Below are positions 33,010 through 41,214 of a stretch of DNA of 42,137 nucleotides, in pieces; positions within the stretch are counted from its first letter, which is position 1, and every line of letters begins with the position of its first letter. Where the stretch lies: positions 1 to 42,137 of the forward strand of contig CAZZLN010000009.1 in assembly GCA_964654945.1 (NCBI GenBank). The letters run 5' to 3'. The notes under the pieces were generated by a model. It did no database searches. It saw nothing but the letters and a program-made list of their open reading frames with translations, and was not told where the DNA came from. Both the position numbers and the translations under genes were made by a program. The stretch comes from HGM11788 sp964654945. Its GTDB lineage: Bacteria > Bacillota > Clostridia > Lachnospirales > CAG-274.

Positions 33010-34275
33010 TCAGTATTTTTTTATACCAATATCTTTTCTAAAATGAGCATTTTTAAAATTAATTTTATCAACGCCCTTATAAGCAGTCTTAATAGCTTCA
33101 TCAAGATTTTTGCCTACACCTGTTACACCCAAAACTCTGCCGCCGTTTGTAACATATTTACCGTCTTTTAGGGCTGTGCCTGCATGGAAAACAATTATAT
33201 CATCAAGGTTTTCAGCAGCTTCAAGTCCGGTAATTTCAAAGCCTTTTTCATAGCTTACAGGATAGCCTCCGCTTGCCATAACAACACAGGCAGCAGCATT
33301 GTCATACCACTTAACATTAATTTTGTCAAGAGTTCCGTCTGCACAGGCTTCAAAAATTTCCATTAAATCTCCATCAAGTCTTGGAAGTACAACCTGTGTT
33401 TCAGGGTCACCAAAACGTGCATTATATTCAATAACTTTCATACCCTTTTGAGTAAGCATAAGTCCAAAAAATATAATTCCCTTAAACATTCTGCCCTCTG
33501 CATTAAGAGCATCTACAGTTGGTTGATAAATGGTTTTCATACATTCATCAGCAAGTTCATCAGTATAAACTCTGCTGGGAGAGAAGGTACCCATACCCCC
33601 TGTGTTAAGTCCCTCATCATTATCAAAAGCCCTTTTGTGATCCTGAGCTGAAACCATAGGCACAATGGTTTTTCCGTCGCAAAAGCTTAATACAGACATT
33701 TCAGGCCCTGTAAGAAATTCTTCTATAACAACCTTGTTTCCGCTTTCACCAAATTTTTTATCTACCATAATAGTGTTAAGACCATCTATAGCTTCATCAA
33801 GAGTGTTGCATATAAGAACACCCTTTCCAAGAGCAAGTCCGTCAGCCTTTAAAACTACCGGAAAATCACCATTTTTAACATATTCAAGAGCCTTGTTATA
33901 ATCATCAAAAATTTCATAGGCAGCAGTAGGAATATTATATTTTTTCATAAGCTCTTTGCTGAAAGCCTTGCTGCCCTCAATAATAGCAGCATTTGCTCTT
34001 GGTCCGAAAACCCTTAGGTTATTTTCTTCGAATTTATCAACAATGCCTCCAACGAGAGGATCGTCCATACCAACTACAGTAAAATCAATTGACTCTTTCT
34101 TTGCAAAATCCACAAGCTTATCAAACTCCATAGCACCAATATCCACAAGCTCTGCTATCTTACCTATACCGGCATTGCCCGGAGCACAATAGATTTTATC
34201 AACCTTAGGACTTTGTGCAAGCTTCCATATAATAGCATGCTCACGTCCTCCTGAGCCAACAACCAAAACTTTCAT
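33010..34275 (-). CDS. purD: Phosphoribosylamine-glycine ligase
   Basis: Second step of purine synthesis. The 421-residue ATP-grasp enzyme has VGSGGREHAIIWKLAQS (N-domain), KADGLALGKGVLI, EEFLTGPEMS and ARFGDPETQVVLPRL. Third gene of the purM-purN-purD operon, 2 bp from purN. Confidence 0.96.
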   Translation of the reverse strand: MKVLVVGSGGREHAIIWKLAQSPKVDKIYCAPGNAGIGKIAELVDIGAMEFDKLVDFAKKESIDFTVVGMDDPLVGGIVDKFEENNLRVFGPRANAAIIEGSKAFSKELMKKYNIPTAAYEIFDDYNKALEYVKNGDFPVVLKADGLALGKGVLICNTLDEAIDGLNTIMVDKKFGESGNKVVIEEFLTGPEMSVLSFCDGKTIVPMVSAQDHKRAFDNDEGLNTGGMGTFSPSRVYTDELADECMKTIYQPTVDALNAEGRMFKGIIFFGLMLTQKGMKVIEYNARFGDPETQVVLPRLDGDLMEIFEACADGTLDKINVKWYDNAAACVVMASGGYPVSYEKGFEITGLEAAENLDDIIVFHAGTALKDGKYVTNGGRVLGVTGVGKNLDEAIKTAYKGVDKINFKNAHFRKDIGIKKY

Positions 34276-34277
34276 AT

Positions 34278-34901
34278 TTATTTAAGCCTCCTAACTATTC
34301 CGTCTTTAACAACGAGCTTATTTTCTGCAAAAAGCTTTATAGCTTCAGGGAAAATTATCCATTCAGCCTGTTCCATAACTCTCTTTTGCAAAATTTCAGG
34401 TGTGTCATCATCTTCAATATAAACTGCCTTTTGAAGTATAATAGGTCCGGCATCACAATCAGCAGTAACAAAATGCACAGTTGCACCTGTCACCTTAACA
34501 CCTGCCTTTAATACAGCCTCATGAACATGAAGTCCGTAAAATCCTTCACCGCAAAAGCTTGGAATAAGTGCAGGATGAATATTCATAATTCTGTTTTCAA
34601 AGGCATCTACAAATGTTTTTCCAAGTATAACCATAAAACCGGCAAGAACAATTAAATCTACATTTCTGTCATTAAAATGCTTTATAAGAGCCTTTTCATA
34701 TTCAACACTGTTATCAAAGCTCTTTTTTGAAATAACTGCTGTTTCAATCCCTCTTTTTTCAGCTCTTTCAAGAGCATAAACACCCTCTTTGTTACTGACA
34801 ACACTCTCAATCCTTGCATCTATACCCTGTAAATCTATAGCGTCCATTATAGCTTGGAGGTTTGTTCCGCCTCCGCTTACCAATGCACCAATTTTTATCA
34901 T
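34278..34901 (-). CDS. purN: Phosphoribosylglycinamide formyltransferase
   Basis: Transfers a formyl group from 10-formyl-THF to GAR. 207 residues with LVSGGGTNLQAIMD, VLAGFMVIL, MNIHPALIPSFCG (catalytic Asn and His) and GATVHFVTADCDAGPII (catalytic Asp). It uses the product of the folate pathway encoded at the left end. Start 15 bp after purM. Confidence 0.96.
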   Translation of the reverse strand: MIKIGALVSGGGTNLQAIMDAIDLQGIDARIESVVSNKEGVYALERAEKRGIETAVISKKSFDNSVEYEKALIKHFNDRNVDLIVLAGFMVILGKTFVDAFENRIMNIHPALIPSFCGEGFYGLHVHEAVLKAGVKVTGATVHFVTADCDAGPIILQKAVYIEDDDTPEILQKRVMEQAEWIIFPEAIKLFAENKLVVKDGIVRRLK

Positions 34902-34916
34902 AGCAGATACCTCATT

Positions 34917-35942
34917 TTATTTTAAATTAATCTCAATACCCTTGCCTTTTGTTACATTGCCTATAACATAAGCCTTTTCGCCAATATCAGAAAGCACCTT
35001 TAAAGCCTTTTGGGCATCTTCTTTCTTTATTGCTGCAACCATACCGATACCCATATTGAAAGTATTATACATACTCATTCTTTCAATATTCCCGAGTTTT
35101 TCCATAAGAGTGAAAACAGGATGTATTTCCCAACTGCCTTCTTCAATGTTAATTTTGCAGCCGTCAGGCATCATTCTTGGAATATTTTCTATAAATCCTC
35201 CCCCTGTAATATGACTTAATCCCTTTACATCAACATTTTTAATAAGCTCTAAAACAGTTTTTACATAAATCTTTGTAGGAGTTAATAAAGCCTCACCAAG
35301 AGTTGAGCCAAGCTCACCATAATATTTATTAAGGTTTTCCTTATTAATATCAAATACCTTTCTTACAAGAGAATAACCATTAGAATGAATACCACTTGAT
35401 GCAATACCAATAAGAATATCCCCATCACAAATTCTGCTGCCGTCAATAGACTTTGCTCTATCCATAATTCCAACAGTAAAGCCTGCAAGGTCATATTCAT
35501 CAACAGGATAAAATCCCGGCATTTCAGCAGTTTCACCACCGATTAATGAACAGCCTGACTGTCTGCAGCCCTCTGCAACACCACTTACAATTTCTGCAAT
35601 TTTTTCAGGTTCATTTTTACCGCAAGCTATATAATCAAGAAAGAATAACGGCTCAGCACCACTGCAAACAACATCATTAACACACATAGCAACTGCATCA
35701 ATACCGATAGTATCATGCTTGTTCATTTCAAAGGCAATTTTTAGCTTAGTGCCAACACCGTCAGTACCGCTTACAAGAACAGGTTCTTCCATATCCTTTG
35801 CCTTGGCAATGCTGAATAAGCCGCCAAACCCACCAATATCAGTTAAAACCTCAGGTCTGAAAGTGCTTTTAACATGACCCTTCATTAATTCAACTGCTTT
35901 ATAGCCTGCCTCAACATCTACACCGGCTGATTTATAATCCAT
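34917..35942 (-). CDS. purM: Phosphoribosylformylglycinamidine cyclo-ligase
   Basis: AIR synthetase, converting FGAM (the PurL product) to AIR. 341 residues with GGFGGLFSI, VSGTDGVGTKLKIAFEM, CVNDVVCSGAEPLFFLDYIA and GGETAEMPGFY. First gene of the operon; TAGGAGG precedes the ATG and a strong promoter lies about 45 bp upstream. No guanine/PurR-type riboswitch is evident in the short leader. Confidence 0.96.
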   Translation of the reverse strand: MDYKSAGVDVEAGYKAVELMKGHVKSTFRPEVLTDIGGFGGLFSIAKAKDMEEPVLVSGTDGVGTKLKIAFEMNKHDTIGIDAVAMCVNDVVCSGAEPLFFLDYIACGKNEPEKIAEIVSGVAEGCRQSGCSLIGGETAEMPGFYPVDEYDLAGFTVGIMDRAKSIDGSRICDGDILIGIASSGIHSNGYSLVRKVFDINKENLNKYYGELGSTLGEALLTPTKIYVKTVLELIKNVDVKGLSHITGGGFIENIPRMMPDGCKINIEEGSWEIHPVFTLMEKLGNIERMSMYNTFNMGIGMVAAIKKEDAQKALKVLSDIGEKAYVIGNVTKGKGIEINLK

Positions 35943-35983
35943 AGTAATCCTCCTAATTTTTTTAATTAATTGTAATATATTTT

Positions 35984-36012
35984 ATTTTAAGCCATAATAA
36001 GGTAAATGTCAA
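35984..36012 (-). promoter_or_regulatory. Promoter of purM-purN-purD
   Basis: On the minus strand TTGACA (36012-36007) and TAAAAT (35989-35984) with 17-bp spacing, leaving a leader too short for a large riboswitch. Confidence 0.78.
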
Positions 36013-36060
36013 TGAAATAAAACAAAAGTGGCTGTAAAAAAAGTCCTAAAAGAAAAATCG

Positions 36061-36204
36061 CACGTCAATCTATTTTTGAAATCACGTCAATCTAATTTTG
36101 AAATAATATTGTAATAAACTCAAAATCCAAAATATGTCATAATAGCAATGGGTGATAAATATGACTGGCTTTGATAAATTACAAGAAAATTTTCTAAAAA
36201 CAAT
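36061..36204 (+). repeat. Dispersed intergenic repeat, copy B
   Basis: Starts with two tandem copies of CACGTCAATCTATTTTTGAA-like sequence (36061-36082 and 36083-36104), then continues in parallel with copy A near infC (see that entry for shared landmarks). It lies in the 280-bp gap ahead of the SWIM-domain gene; nothing else is seen in that gap. Confidence 0.55.
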
Positions 36205-36300
36205 TCACTGTCCGTTTTTATACCCATTAAATTTGATAAAATAATTGTAGTAAAAACATTATAGTGAAAAGGCAGAATTTGTGTATCCGGAGGTATGATT

Positions 36301-37113
36301 ATGAAAAAGAATTTTATTGGATTTACGGTCAGCGGGAGTGACAGCAATACTCAAATTGATGCTCCGATGAGTACGGATGTGAATACAGAGCCGAAAAAAT
36401 CGGTGGTTGATATATATTTTCCGCAAAGGAATATGACGCTTACTTACTACAATGACAGGTTTGACTTGCACAAGGGCGACATTGTTTATGTAGACGGAAA
36501 GCTTGAAGGTAAGCAGGGACGTGTTATAAGCGTAAACTATTCCTTTAAAATAAAGCTGTCGGATTATAAAAGAGTGATAGCTATTGTTGACACAAGGGTA
36601 AAGGGTGACTTTTATTTGGCAGGGTCGCATATTGTGACATTTGACTGCGGTGCGATGCCTTATGAAAAGGTTTTCCCATGGTTCAAAGCACCTGATAAAG
36701 AGGATACGAAGTATGCTGTCGGCAAGGGCGGAAGTTCATTTACGCTTGACGAGCTTAATATGGACATAAAGTCGGAAATAGCACAGCGTGGGCACGATTA
36801 TTATATGAACAACAAAGTTTTATACATATCCGTTGACAAAACCCATGGCAAAGCTATTGTTGAGGGCAGCGAAATATATGAAATAGAATTTGATTATTGT
36901 GATGGGATTATATCAAATCTTGTGTGCTCCTGCTTTTGCAGCTATTGCTGCAAGCACGAGTTTGCAGCAATGCTTCAGCTTCGGGAAACATTGAATTTTA
37001 TAGACAAAAACTATTGTACAGAATACAGCGGCTATTTTGCCGCTATGTTTAAAGGCACTTTTCTGTCATTTGCTGTAAACGGCAAGGATATAGGTAAAAT
37101 AACTTTAGATTAA
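36301..37113 (+). CDS. SWIM zinc-finger protein
   Basis: 270 residues from ATG 36301, chosen because GGAGGT ends 6 bp before it (an ATG at 36295 directly abuts the ribosome site). Near residues 208-222 lies CSCFCSYCCKHEFAA, a CxC...CxH SWIM zinc-binding motif, preceded by IAQRGHDYYMNNKV, the lead-in typical of SWIM domains in SNF2-associated proteins. The N-terminal 100 residues are a beta-rich region resembling small nucleic-acid or metabolite-binding folds (not recognised). A role in DNA or protein binding is likely. Its G+C content is a little higher than neighbours. Followed at 15 bp by a broken WYL regulator; in related genomes SWIM and WYL genes are seen together. Confidence 0.72.
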   Translation: MKKNFIGFTVSGSDSNTQIDAPMSTDVNTEPKKSVVDIYFPQRNMTLTYYNDRFDLHKGDIVYVDGKLEGKQGRVISVNYSFKIKLSDYKRVIAIVDTRVKGDFYLAGSHIVTFDCGAMPYEKVFPWFKAPDKEDTKYAVGKGGSSFTLDELNMDIKSEIAQRGHDYYMNNKVLYISVDKTHGKAIVEGSEIYEIEFDYCDGIISNLVCSCFCSYCCKHEFAAMLQLRETLNFIDKNYCTEYSGYFAAMFKGTFLSFAVNGKDIGKITLD

Positions 37114-37128
37114 AAAATAGGGTAAATT

Positions 37129-37508
37129 ATGAAGCTGCCTCACCGGAAATTAAAACTCTTATATTTGATTAAGATATTGCTTGAACAGACCGACGAGGAA
37201 CATACTATCACCGTTGTGCAGAAAATTGCCGAGTGCAAGAGAGTTTATGACGATTTGGAGTATCTCAAGCTGTTCTGAATTATATATGTTCCCGTAAATC
37301 CAAAACAACGGATTGCTTCGTCGGGAGCCGTAACTTTGAGCTGCCGGAGCTGAAGCTGCTTGCGAACAGCGTTCAGTCCTTAAATTTTATTACTCACAAA
37401 AAGAGTACGAAGCTTATAAAAAAGCTTGAAAAGCTTACAAGCAAATATAATGCAAAACGGCTTAGCGGCAGGTGTTTGTTGCCACAAGGTAAAAACATTC
37501 AGGATTGA
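37129..37508 (+). pseudogene. Broken WYL-type transcriptional regulator
   Basis: Two pieces of one gene. Positions 37129-37278 read MKLPHRKLKLLYLIKILLE then QTDEEHTITV and a short VYDDLEYLKLF before a stop: the winged-helix start of WYL regulators with about 15-20 residues missing in the middle. After the stop, 37314-37508 reads CFVGSRNFELPELKLLANSV and KLIKKLEKLTSKY, the segment that normally follows. The C-terminal WYL ligand domain is absent. An internal deletion, a frameshift and a 3' loss are therefore present. Confidence 0.78.
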
Positions 37509-37604
37509 CAGATAGATATTTTATCAAATCTTTATTTGTTTGCACTCAGTTTTCCGATATATGTTTTTCGTAAATATAGTATTTCGTATCAGTCATTTTT
37601 TCTT

Positions 37605-37636
37605 AAACAAAACGAACCGCATATTCTACGGTTCGT
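37605..37636 (-). terminator. Terminator downstream of the lysS fragment
   Basis: On the minus strand ACGAACCG (37636-37629) pairs with CGGTTCGT (37619-37612) around a 9-nt loop, followed by TTTGTTT. It lies about 95 bp after the lysS stop codon; the intervening 37509-37731 has no gene. Confidence 0.72.
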
Positions 37637-37731
37637 CTGTAATAGTTAATTATTGTCTTTTCAAACATAAATTTCAGCATAAATGGTGTAGTAACGGTTT
37701 AAAATTCCCTCAAACCCCATAACTACATCAT

Positions 37732-37913
37732 TTATTTATCAAGCGGCTTCATTGTCGGAAACAGAAGAATATCTCTAATTGTGCTTGCATCAGTAAAGAG
37801 CATCACAAGTCTGTCAATTCCCATACCCATACCGCCTGTAGGTGCCATACCGTATTCAAGAGCTAACATAAAATCCTCATCAATCATATTAGCTTCTTCA
37901 TTGCCGTTAGCTC
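37732..37913 (-). pseudogene. lysS: 3' end of lysyl-tRNA synthetase gene
   Basis: About 60 C-terminal residues of a class II LysRS: RANGNEEANMIDEDFMLALE, EYGMAPTGGMGMGIDRLVML (motif 3 with the conserved Arg) and LLFPTMKPLDK. Complete LysRS is about 500 residues. Upstream of residue RAN the frame is not LysRS; the DNA instead continues as the 5' end of an hsdS gene. lysS is essential unless a second copy exists, so a full gene must lie elsewhere, or this is a recombination/assembly junction. Confidence 0.85.
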
Positions 37914-37988
37914 TACATACTGAGGAGTTATACCTCTTGCAGCAAAAACACACATATCTTCTAATCTTTTTTCTTCCCATTTACTCAT
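37884..37988 (-). pseudogene. hsdS: 5' end of a type I restriction specificity gene
   Basis: A frame starting ATG at 37988 reads MSKWEEKRLEDMCVFAARG then ITPQYVE before losing similarity at the lysS junction (about 37910) and stopping at 37884. The pattern KWEEKRLEDxCxFxxRGITPxY is that of HsdS N-termini (start of the first target recognition domain). The hsdM gene lies upstream on the same strand, as expected. Only about 25 residues of roughly 400 remain, so this operon has no intact specificity subunit here. Confidence 0.72.
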
Positions 37989-38709
37989 CTATTTCACCTG
38001 CAATCATCCTTATAAACCTTTTGCAACTATTAGTAATGTAAAAAACTCCACCACTATAATCAAAATATGTTCCGGTTATTTCATTGCAAAATCCTGTCTT
38101 TGATATGCTCGACAGTATACTTACCACATCTTCTTCTGTGATTAAGTATTTCGTGGTAATATTATTAACAAAATCCCTCCAAGGTTCATATCTGCCTGCA
38201 AGTTTATTGTTCTTCTGAGTTTCATCTTTGCCATTATATTCTTTTACATTATTTTTTTCATGAATATATAAATCAATGAGAATATTAATTTGCCTATAAG
38301 ATAGAGTGGATAGGGCAAATAAGTATTCCTCAAATTCGCCATCAGCTATTCTTTCATTTGAAAGATATCCGTTTTTTAGGACATTAGCAAAATATTTCAC
38401 TTTATCATTTGAGCCCAATCTGTTTACGGCATCTAAAGTTTTTGCAAAATTCATTATAAACTCGACATCGTTAACCATCTCTGTAGTAATATTTTCCGAA
38501 TCGTGCAAAATAATATCTAACAGTTCATTTCTCTTGCTTTCCTGAAATTTGGTTAATACTACATCAATAGTATCATCGATCAATTCTCCAAGCATGGGAA
38601 TAGTTTTAATTAAAGATAATATAGTTGCTTTTACTGCAGGGTTATTTTTTACATCTTCCATTTGTTCCGCATTATAGAGTGAAAGTTTTGTATTTTCCCA
38701 TTTACTCAT
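37981..38709 (-). CDS. Helical protein of unknown function in type I operon (242 aa)
   Basis: Encodes a mostly alpha-helical, charged protein without membrane segments beyond one short hydrophobic patch (ATILSLIKTIPMLGEL, about 29-44). Helices at 50-70, 75-110 and 120-150 look like a repeat or bundle; a beta/hydrophobic C-terminus (GTYFDYSGGVFYITNSCKRF) follows. Its first residues, MSKWENTKLS, resemble the start of hsdS, and 15 bp around its start codon are identical to those at the hsdS start. Its stop overlaps the hsdS start by 8 bp; its start overlaps the previous gene by 4 bp. I do not recognise the family; a possible link to Abi-alpha-like (DUF4393) proteins is a weak impression. Likely accessory/defence-associated by context only. 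Confidence 0.78.
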   Translation of the reverse strand: MSKWENTKLSLYNAEQMEDVKNNPAVKATILSLIKTIPMLGELIDDTIDVVLTKFQESKRNELLDIILHDSENITTEMVNDVEFIMNFAKTLDAVNRLGSNDKVKYFANVLKNGYLSNERIADGEFEEYLFALSTLSYRQINILIDLYIHEKNNVKEYNGKDETQKNNKLAGRYEPWRDFVNNITTKYLITEEDVVSILSSISKTGFCNEITGTYFDYSGGVFYITNSCKRFIRMIAGEIDE

Positions 38710-39566
38710 TTGCTTGTCGCCTTTCTAAAACAATTGATAATGTTATCAAATTCTTCGTCTGTCATTTTAACATAAAGCCTTTTTACATACTCTCTTTCAA
38801 AAGACACAATTTTTTTATAAGATAATTTACAAACTTTTAAAACCTTTCTTTTGCGCATCCATTCTATATTCTTATCTTTTGGTGTTTTAAACCCCATTCG
38901 AATAAATAATACCTGATATTTTGAATAAACAGCAAAAAGGTATGCAACAGGTAAGTAGAGTAAAGAAAACAAGATTGGAGCAACGAAACTTACCGTTGTA
39001 TCAATCATCTCAAGATGCGAATAATCTGTAATTGCTTTTTTTATTGTAAAATATAAAATGACCAACCCTATTACTGTCAACAAAAAATCAATAAGTTTTT
39101 TTGCAGGTTTATGTTCATCATCTCGCTCCGCAACTACTTGCAATATAAGCAAAAAAGCAAGCACTGGTTGAAGTATTAATTCTGTCACAAAAGAAAATGT
39201 AAATGTACCCGAAATGAACTCTACTAAAACAGAAAACCTAAAGTTATCTGCAATCATATTTTTGAAATAATATTTATCTTCGGTATTTACAGCTTTATAA
39301 CAAATAGGAACGCCCACAAATATAACCCACATTGTAATATCTTTTAAATATATCCATTTCCAAAAAGGCAAAAATTTAAGTGCATATACTATAAGCGTTG
39401 CATAACCAATCATAAAAACAAATGGTATAACTAATTGGTGGCAACACGCAACTTTCAAAACATCAACGACACTTGAACGGATTTTTTTATGAAAAAATAC
39501 CCATATTGCAATTAAAGCAAAATATATTCCTAATACTATCTCTCTAGTAGAAAAAAGCTCAAACAT
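38706..39566 (-). CDS. Six-helix membrane protein in type I operon (286 aa)
   Basis: 286 residues with about six hydrophobic segments (roughly 9-25, 44-68, 76-92, 122-147, 158-178, 193-216) and a basic cytosolic tail of about 70 residues (TPKDKNIEWMRKRKVLKV...). No signal peptide, no known catalytic motif. It starts two bases after the hsdM stop codon and overlaps the next gene by 4 bp, so the pair is translated as part of the hsd operon. I do not recognise it. Together with the downstream helical protein it resembles two-gene membrane-effector cassettes found inside restriction-modification operons; function is unproven. Confidence 0.8.
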   Translation of the reverse strand: MFELFSTREIVLGIYFALIAIWVFFHKKIRSSVVDVLKVACCHQLVIPFVFMIGYATLIVYALKFLPFWKWIYLKDITMWVIFVGVPICYKAVNTEDKYYFKNMIADNFRFSVLVEFISGTFTFSFVTELILQPVLAFLLILQVVAERDDEHKPAKKLIDFLLTVIGLVILYFTIKKAITDYSHLEMIDTTVSFVAPILFSLLYLPVAYLFAVYSKYQVLFIRMGFKTPKDKNIEWMRKRKVLKVCKLSYKKIVSFEREYVKRLYVKMTDEEFDNIINCFRKATSK

Positions 39567-39568
39567 TG

Positions 39569-41033
39569 TTATTTAAATAATCCTTTCAAATTCTCTGCAA
39601 TCTTCTTTTCAAGTTCCTGTGCTTCAACATTTAAGCTTTCAAGTTCCGCATTTAGGCTCAACATTTCTGACTTAAACTCTTCTTCTGTCATACCATCATC
39701 TTCAATAACAACACCGACATAACGACCGAGGTTCAAAGAATAGTCTTGGTCTATAATGCCGTCTTCATCTTCAAGCTTTGCAGCCTTACAAAAACCAACA
39801 ACATTAACATATTTACCTTCCGGGAATCTCTCTGTGAGCCAAAGGATATTGTCAAGGAAGTAAATAATCTCTCTGGCAATACCACGTCCTCTTTCAATGA
39901 GTTCATCAAATTTTTTAATCTTCTTGTCCTGATTTTTAGAATAGCACTGTTCAAAATGTAATCCCATTGAAGCAAACATAATTTCTCGGTCTTGTTCTTC
40001 AACTAAAGCTTTGAAGGTCAAAACATTATCTGAAGTCAGACTTTTCAACAAATCAGAATCCATTTTAATGAACTTAGGTGCACAAGAGCGAAGTTGAGGT
40101 TCTTTAAAGCTTTCTTTGCCGTTGCCGTCAAAATAGAAACTGTACTTTGATAAATCAGTAATTACTTCCAAAAGGTTACTTAATCTGCTTAAAACTTCTG
40201 TTTTGTATTCTTTTAAAAGGTCTGTGAATTCTTCTGTTTTACCTTCATAAAGTCTTGTTATAATGCCAAGATTCTTTATCTGTTCGTCAGAGAACTTTCT
40301 GTGAGCCCTGTCAATCTGCGTAAAGATATTTCTTGCATCTATAAAAAGAATTTCATCCTTTTTAGTTTTTGCATTATCGAAGAACCAAAGTGTTGCGGGG
40401 AGTGTAACCGATATAAACATATTGGAAGGAAGGGTTACCATTTGCTTGTTAACACCGCTTTCAATAAGTCTTTGTCTGATTTCCTTTTCGCTGTTTCCTG
40501 CATCAGATGCCGAGTTTGCCATAACAAGGGCAGCTCGTCCGTTTTCATTAAGAGCTGTTGCAAACTGATTAATCCAAAGGTAGTTTGCATTAGGAACAGT
40601 TTCTTTGCATCCTTTTTTGATTTTTTAGTTTTATTCTGCGGTATTCCGTATGTATTAAATCTCGGCTGGTCTTTTACAATTTCGACTTCAACATCATTTA
40701 CATTGAAAGGATGATTAGCCATTACATAATCAAATGCACCGAAACTGTTATACGGATCACGGGCATAAGAGTTTGCATGTGTAATAGTTCCTCTGACATT
40801 ATTAAGAACTAGGCTCATTTTAGCAAGTTTAATAGTTGCCGCTGTTTTCTCCACACCAAAGGCTCTTAAATTCATCTGCTTGCCTTTTTCTTTATGTCTT
40901 TCGATACAATGAGCAGTCTGAACAAACATACCGCCGCTACCACAAGCGGGATCGAAAATTTTGCCTTCTGTCGGAGCTAAAACTTCGCCCTTGCCGTTTC
41001 TTATTATCTGTGCATAGGCGTTTCCCCACAGCA
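39569..41033 (-). pseudogene. hsdM: Type I restriction methyltransferase subunit, damaged
   Basis: HsdM, the N6-adenine methyltransferase subunit. SAM-binding motif I is FDPACGSGGMF; the catalytic motif reads ANHPFN instead of the usual NPPF. The N-terminal 150-200 residues are missing: similarity begins near 40967-41033, just after an attachment-like junction. A frameshift lies at 40612-40618, an A-run where the frame moves by -1 from ...TKKSKK to GCKETVPNANYLWINQFATA; the remainder (MANSASDAGNSEKEIRQRL, LPATLWFFD) is intact to 39569. The shift site reads A AAA AAG, the canonical slippery heptamer, but simple loss or gain of one A explains it too. Either way the 5' truncation should abolish activity. 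Confidence 0.86.
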
Positions 41034-41040
41034 GACAATA

Positions 41041-41212
41041 GAAACACGCCATATTGCATATAATGTGCATATATAGCGTGTTTCTGCGGTTTTTATTCAA
41101 TATATTGTGGTTTTATGCGTCTTTTTATGCGCCGTGATTTTCTTTTGTCGCTTGTTTGTCGCTTAAATCTACTTAATGCGGCTTGAAAATATTAGACGAT
41201 AAGCGACAAGAT
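41041..41212. other. Attachment-like junction: palindrome plus arm-type repeats
   Basis: An imperfect palindrome runs GAAACACGC (41041-41049) to GCGTGTTTC (41076-41084) around an AT-rich centre. Next to it TTTTATGCG is repeated at 41111-41119 and 41123-41131; TTTGTCGCTT occurs twice in tandem (41144-41153, 41155-41164) and once inverted as AAGCGACAA (41201-41209). This mix of a core palindrome and short arm repeats is what tyrosine-integrase attachment ends look like. It separates the truncated hsdM from the EcoRI-type gene. No integrase gene is in the window. Confidence 0.5.
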
Positions 41213-41214
41213 TT

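Noticed and set aside
36259..36630. 123-codon antisense frame over the SWIM gene start
   Set aside because: It covers the ribosome site and N-terminus of the SWIM gene, and has no ribosome site or recognisable motif.
40836..41063. + strand frame opposite hsdM
   Set aside because: Antisense to the conserved DPACGSGG region of hsdM.
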